Shown here one piece after another: positions 32,458 through 35,232 of a stretch of DNA of 35,232 nucleotides. Position numbers and translations under genes: made by a program. Origin of the DNA: an uncultured Caulobacter sp. (GTDB lineage: Bacteria; Pseudomonadota; Alphaproteobacteria; Caulobacterales; Caulobacteraceae); the NCBI GenBank assembly GCA_937991555.1, contig CALKHU010000250.1, forward strand, positions 1 through 35,232, read 5' to 3'. How positions within the stretch are numbered: position 1 is the stretch's first letter; every line of letters begins with the position of its first letter. The notes below the pieces were generated by a model. It had not been told where the DNA came from and made no database searches. It saw only the letters and a list, made by a program, of their open reading frames with translations.

Positions 32458-33585
32458 ATGCTGGATGCGACACGGCGGATGCTGCTGCTCGGCGCGGGCG
32501 CGAGCCTGCTGGCGCGGTCGGCGGGCGCCGCCGAGCCGACGCTGCAGGACGACGGCTATTTCGAGATCTGGGAGGACGTGACCGCCGGCGCCGCGGTGAT
32601 CCGCCAGGCCAAGCCCTTCCACCTGCAACCGATCGGCAACGTCACGGCGTTCACTCAGTCGGATGGCCTGGTGCTGGTCGACAGCGGCGGCTCGCCGGGG
32701 TCCGGGCGGCGGATCGTCGAGCTGATCCGTCGCAACCGGCCCGGCAGGCCCGTGAAGGCGGTGATCCTGACCCACTGGCACGGCGACCACCCGCTGGGCC
32801 TGGGCGCCATCCTCGAGGCCTGGCCGAACGCTCGCACCATCGCCACGGCGGCGACGAAGGCCCACCTCGCCGATCCCAGGACCATGAACACGCCCGGCGC
32901 GGCCGACGCCAAGGCCAACGCGGCCATGGTCGCCAGGTACCAGGGCTTCGCCGACTACTGCGCCAAGATGGCTGCCGACGCGGCCGACGACGCGGAGAAG
33001 ACCGGCTGGGCGGCGGGGGCGCGTCTGTTCCGCCAGTACGCCCGGGACATGGACGGCGCGATCACCGTGGCCCCGCAGGAGGGCTTCACGGACCGGCTGC
33101 TGATCGAGGACCCCGAGGCGCCGGTCGAGGCGCTGTTCCTGGGCCGGGCCAACACCGACGGCGACGCCGTGGTCTGGTCGCCGGGCGCCCGGCTGGCCGC
33201 GACGGGCGACCTGCTGGTCGCGCCCCTGCCCTTCGGCTTCGGCAGCTATCCCGGCGAATGGCTGGACGCGCTGCAGAAGCTCCGCGCGCTGGGCGCCGCC
33301 ACCCTGGTCCCCGGGCATGGGGCGCCGATGCGGGACGACCGATACCTGTTGCAGGTCGCCGCCGCGGTCGAAGACGTGCGCGACCAGGTCCGGCGCTCGG
33401 TCGCGGCCGGGCTCGACCAGAAGGCCGCGCGCGCCGCGCTGACGGTGGACGACCACGCGCGCGGGTTCGCCGGCGAGGATCGATGGCTGCGGAAATGGTT
33501 CGACAGCTACTTCGTCGATCCTCTCGCGGTCAGCGCCTTCAAGGAGGCGACGGGCCAGGCGATCGTGCAGAGCCTCGGCGGCTAG
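32458..33585 (+). CDS. Metallo-beta-lactamase-fold hydrolase, exported
   Basis: The 375-residue protein starts with a basic, hydrophobic export signal (TRRMLLLGAGASLLARSAGAA, Tat-like but with a single Arg pair) and has the MBL zinc motif HWHGDH at 106-111, with further ligands likely in the ATGD and PGHG segments (about 262 and 291-296). Such enzymes range from beta-lactamases to quinoprotein-relay or lactone hydrolases; the substrate cannot be read. A good GGGGAGGA precedes the ATG. Its stop overlaps that of the convergent DUF3574 gene in CTAG. Confidence 0.88.
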   Translation: MLDATRRMLLLGAGASLLARSAGAAEPTLQDDGYFEIWEDVTAGAAVIRQAKPFHLQPIGNVTAFTQSDGLVLVDSGGSPGSGRRIVELIRRNRPGRPVKAVILTHWHGDHPLGLGAILEAWPNARTIATAATKAHLADPRTMNTPGAADAKANAAMVARYQGFADYCAKMAADAADDAEKTGWAAGARLFRQYARDMDGAITVAPQEGFTDRLLIEDPEAPVEALFLGRANTDGDAVVWSPGARLAATGDLLVAPLPFGFGSYPGEWLDALQKLRALGAATLVPGHGAPMRDDRYLLQVAAAVEDVRDQVRRSVAAGLDQKAARAALTVDDHARGFAGEDRWLRKWFDSYFVDPLAVSAFKEATGQAIVQSLGG

Positions 33586-34052
33586 AAACCGACGCAGGCG
33601 CGGCGCTGGACCAGCATTACGGATTCCTGGCGGAAGCGCGCCTTGTAGGCGTCGCGGATGGCGTCGAGCCTGGCGTATTCGCCCTCCTCGCCCGACAAAA
33701 CGATCATCACCCCCTTCGAGGGCTCCCGGACGATGGTCCCGTCGGCGGCGCGCCACTGGCCGGCGACGTCGCTGACCGACAGGCCGTCGGGAAAGCGCGG
33801 GGTGATCTCCTCGTCGAGGAACCGAACCCAGTCGGCGTCGCTGACGCCGGGCAGCGCGCCGATGTTGCGGCCGAAGAACAGCTCGGCGGTTGTCCTGGCT
33901 TCGAGCCCCGCCGGACAGACCTGGGCGTCGCCGATCACCCTGGCGTCGACGCTGACGCAGCCGGCGAGCAACAGGGCGACGGCCATCGACAACGCCAGTC
34001 CGGATCGCGGAGCCAAACCCGCTGCGCCATCGCTCAAGCGGTCAGACAACAC
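33582..34052 (-). CDS. DUF3574 lipoprotein
   Basis: The 156-residue protein matches DUF3574 (TTAELFFGRNIGALPGVSDADWVRFLDEEITPRFPDGLSVSDVAGQW, then GTIVREPSKGVMIVLS). A lipobox LLAG-C places the acyl-Cys at residue 32 when the ATG at 34052 is used; a TTG at 34016 gives a more usual signal length (Cys at 20) and would avoid the 19-base overlap with the upstream gene, so the start is uncertain. The family has no known activity. It overlaps the stop of the metallo-hydrolase and follows the TIR-like gene on the same strand. Confidence 0.8.
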   Translation of the reverse strand: MLSDRLSDGAAGLAPRSGLALSMAVALLLAGCVSVDARVIGDAQVCPAGLEARTTAELFFGRNIGALPGVSDADWVRFLDEEITPRFPDGLSVSDVAGQWRAADGTIVREPSKGVMIVLSGEEGEYARLDAIRDAYKARFRQESVMLVQRRACVGF

Positions 34053-34660
34053 GGCGCAGCCATGCCAGCGAGATGACGCCGCTCAATGAAGTTCAACTCG
34101 TCGACGGCAAGGTTCATCGCGGCGGCCAGGGTCGGGAGATCGGCCTCGAACTGCTCATAGAGAGCCCGCAAAGCAGCGGCTCCCGGCACTGTCCCGGCCG
34201 CCTTCGTTTGATGGGACAACCAATCCCGAACCTGCGCCAGCGCGACCTGAGGATCGCACTCGTGCGCGCGAATGTCCTGCCCCGCGATGTCGGAGAGCGC
34301 ACGCTGATAGCGGTACTGTTCGCTGTCGAGGATCGTGCAGGCTTTCTTCGCCGACCAACCTTCGCCGAAATGCGCAGCTCCCAGGAAGAGGCCCAATTCG
34401 AAAGGCATGTTGAAGCGGGGCACGTCGCCGTCGAGCGACATGAACGAGATATCGTGGATCCCCAAGCGACAGTCGCGGATCAGGTTCCTGATCTTGTCGA
34501 GGCGGATCTGCCCGGCATTATCGAACTCAAGCGAGCAACGCGGCGCGAACCCGCATGCTTGGACTGCGAAAACGATCGCGTTGAAGACGGCCCGTCGATC
34601 CGCCGTGAATGGCGCATTGATGAAGACAGACGTACGGTAGCCCCTAGGAGCGCGCGCCAC
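34034..34660 (-). CDS. TIR / deoxyribosyltransferase-like protein, possible effector
   Basis: The 208-residue protein is not one I can name with certainty. The N-terminal SVFINAPFTADRRAVFNAIVFAVQACGF, the central RLDKIRNLIRDCRLGIHDIS and the PRFNMPFELGLFLGAAHFG segment with Glu88 resemble the TIR-like / nucleoside 2-deoxyribosyltransferase fold, in which a Glu in an N-x-x-FELG helix is catalytic for NAD or nucleoside cleavage. The SEQYRYQRALSDIAGQD stretch and a helical C-terminal half (about 136-195) follow. The start is GTG 34660, inside the last codons of the upstream small gene (17-base overlap). GC in 34441-34500 is about 53% by hand count, against about 70% in a neighbouring stretch (35041-35100), suggesting acquisition by transfer. 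Confidence 0.65.
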   Translation of the reverse strand: MARAPRGYRTSVFINAPFTADRRAVFNAIVFAVQACGFAPRCSLEFDNAGQIRLDKIRNLIRDCRLGIHDISFMSLDGDVPRFNMPFELGLFLGAAHFGEGWSAKKACTILDSEQYRYQRALSDIAGQDIRAHECDPQVALAQVRDWLSHQTKAAGTVPGAAALRALYEQFEADLPTLAAAMNLAVDELNFIERRHLAGMAAPCCLTA

Positions 34661-34844
34661 GGCTCTTCGTCGAGACAGCCTCCAGGGCAGCGTCCAGCTT
34701 CCGCGCGTTGACGCGCGGCGGCTTGGCGAAGGCCACGACCTTGTGCCCCTTCGCCGTCGTCGTGACCCCGATCGGCGCGGTGAAGCGACCCGTCACCGAG
34801 TCCCGCTTGACCCACCCGGAGTAGTGCCCACTCGTCTTGGCCAT
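34644..34844 (-). CDS. Small basic protein preceding the TIR-like gene
   Basis: The 66-residue protein (AKTSGHYSGWVKRDSVTGRFTAP..., then GHKVVAFAKPPRVNARKLDAALEAVSTKSRGARS) is strongly basic, with a beta-hairpin-like start and a helical end. I recognise no family by name, though a VKRDSVTGRF opening is seen in short uncharacterised proteins. It overlaps the TIR-like gene by 17 bases, so the two are coupled. The start at 34844 has no Shine-Dalgarno, but a TATGAT -10-like element ends six bases before it, as for a leaderless message; an alternative start at 34877 would add 11 residues. A nucleic-acid-binding or antitoxin role is conceivable, not shown. Confidence 0.6.
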   Translation of the reverse strand: MAKTSGHYSGWVKRDSVTGRFTAPIGVTTTAKGHKVVAFAKPPRVNARKLDAALEAVSTKSRGARS

Positions 34845-34850
34845 GACGAA

Positions 34851-34878
34851 ATCATACCACCTATACGGGCGCCGCAAA
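34851..34878 (-). promoter_or_regulatory. Candidate promoter of the small-protein/TIR-like unit
   Basis: On the minus strand TTTGCG is followed after 16 bases by TATGAT, six bases before the ATG at 34844. If real, transcription would begin at or near the start codon, consistent with a leaderless mRNA and the lack of a ribosome site. Confidence 0.35.
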
Positions 34879-34886
34879 GCGGAAAC

Positions 34887-35232
34887 TCACCCCCCGATCA
34901 GCTCCCGGCCGATCAGGAAGCGGCGGATTTCGTTGGTGCCGGCGCCGATGTCGTAGAGCTTGGCGTCGCGCAGGAAGCGCTCGACAGGCCATTCGCGGGT
35001 GTAGCCCGCGCCGCCCAGGGCCTGGATCGCCTCGAGGCCGACCTTCACCGCGTTCTCGCTGGCCATCAGGATCGCGCCGGCGGCGTCGAAGCGGGTGGTC
35101 TTGCCGGCGTCGCAGGCGCGGGCCACGGCGTAGACGTAGGCGCGGGCGCTGTTCAGGGCGACGTACATGTCGGCGATCTTGCCCTGCATCAGCTGGAACG
35201 AGCCGATCGGCTTGCCGAACTGCTTGCGGTCG
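34887..35232 (-). CDS. ivd: Isovaleryl-CoA dehydrogenase, C-terminal part (5' end outside window)
   Basis: The frame is open to the right edge (…DRKQFGKPIGSFQLMQGKIADMY). It holds the C-terminal four-helix domain of an acyl-CoA dehydrogenase: ARAYVYAVARACD, ENAVKVGLEAIQALGGAGYTREWPVERFLRDAKLYDIGAGTNEIRRFLIGREL. GAGTNEIRR is the wording of isovaleryl-CoA dehydrogenase, the FAD enzyme that makes 3-methylcrotonyl-CoA from isovaleryl-CoA, the substrate of the MCC enzyme encoded at 24-29 kb on the same strand. About 115 of some 385 residues are visible. Specificity over other acyl-CoA dehydrogenases rests on this block and on the neighbourhood. Confidence 0.85.
   Translation of the reverse strand, partial: DRKQFGKPIGSFQLMQGKIADMYVALNSARAYVYAVARACDAGKTTRFDAAGAILMASENAVKVGLEAIQALGGAGYTREWPVERFLRDAKLYDIGAGTNEIRRFLIGRELIGG

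Noticed and set aside
33986..34052. ATG at 33986 as start of the DUF3574 lipoprotein
   Set aside because: It would leave only nine residues before the lipobox cysteine and no positively charged N-region.

Overview
The window is chromosomal DNA of a GC-rich alphaproteobacterium of the Caulobacterales (Caulobacter / Phenylobacterium / Brevundimonas type). This rests on near-verbatim cell-cycle proteins: DivK and PleD as a two-gene operon, the division-site regulator MipZ, and the ClpS-ClpA pair with its typical N-terminus. A phasin, the leucine-degradation enzymes and many short envelope lipoproteins fit the same group. Almost all of the sequence is ordinary, densely packed core chromosome. No rRNA, tRNA, transposase or CRISPR was found.

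Layout. 1-2.1 kb: end of a DUF4424 protein, then two overlapping tandem Nudix hydrolases. 2.1-3.5 kb: a lipoprotein, ribosomal protein L33 (rpmG) with promoter and terminator, and a small membrane protein. 3.5-5.3 kb: divK-pleD on the minus strand, with a CtrA-box-like site upstream. 5.4-7.3 kb: a HAD-fold protein and a DinB polymerase with an added zinc ribbon. 7.5-10.2 kb: clpS-clpA. 10.2-10.7 kb: a membrane-anchored protein made of nine-residue MATKxDIAx repeats, the signature of the alpha/beta coiled coils, with a palindrome directly before its start codon. 10.8-12.7 kb: an overlapping pair, nucleotidyltransferase-like plus kinase-like. 12.7-15.4 kb: aldo/keto reductase, an unknown protein, a HIT protein and a DUF4287/DUF5655-like protein. 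15.8-18.6 kb: a FemAB/GNAT-like protein, then ridA-like and glycerophosphodiesterase genes. 18.6-20.8 kb: a phasin with a twin-palindrome control region, and a D,D-carboxypeptidase with a SPOR tail. 20.8-23.1 kb: membrane J-protein, mipZ, panC. 23.2-24 kb: DUF1489 and a small secreted protein.

24-35.2 kb holds leucine/isovalerate catabolism on the minus strand: ivd (cut by the right edge), mccB, a lipoprotein, a methylglutaconyl-CoA hydratase and mccA. Together these would convert isovaleryl-CoA to HMG-CoA. The set is split between ivd and mccB by about 6 kb of unrelated genes: a cNMP-patatin protein, a trans-aconitate methyltransferase-like protein, DUF3617, a possible 23-codon microgene with a perfect Shine-Dalgarno, a metallo-beta-lactamase-fold protein, DUF3574, and a two-gene unit of lower GC.

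The most unusual items are (i) the nonad-repeat alpha/beta coiled-coil protein and its start-codon palindrome, (ii) the lower-GC pair at 34.0-34.85 kb, a small basic protein plus a TIR/deoxyribosyltransferase-like protein, which could be a small defence or toxin-type module, (iii) the nucleotidyltransferase-like/kinase-like pair, (iv) the twin TGC-N3-GCA palindromes before the phasin, and (v) two copies of a long intergenic inverted repeat. Functions given for these are inferences from motifs read by eye; no database search was possible.
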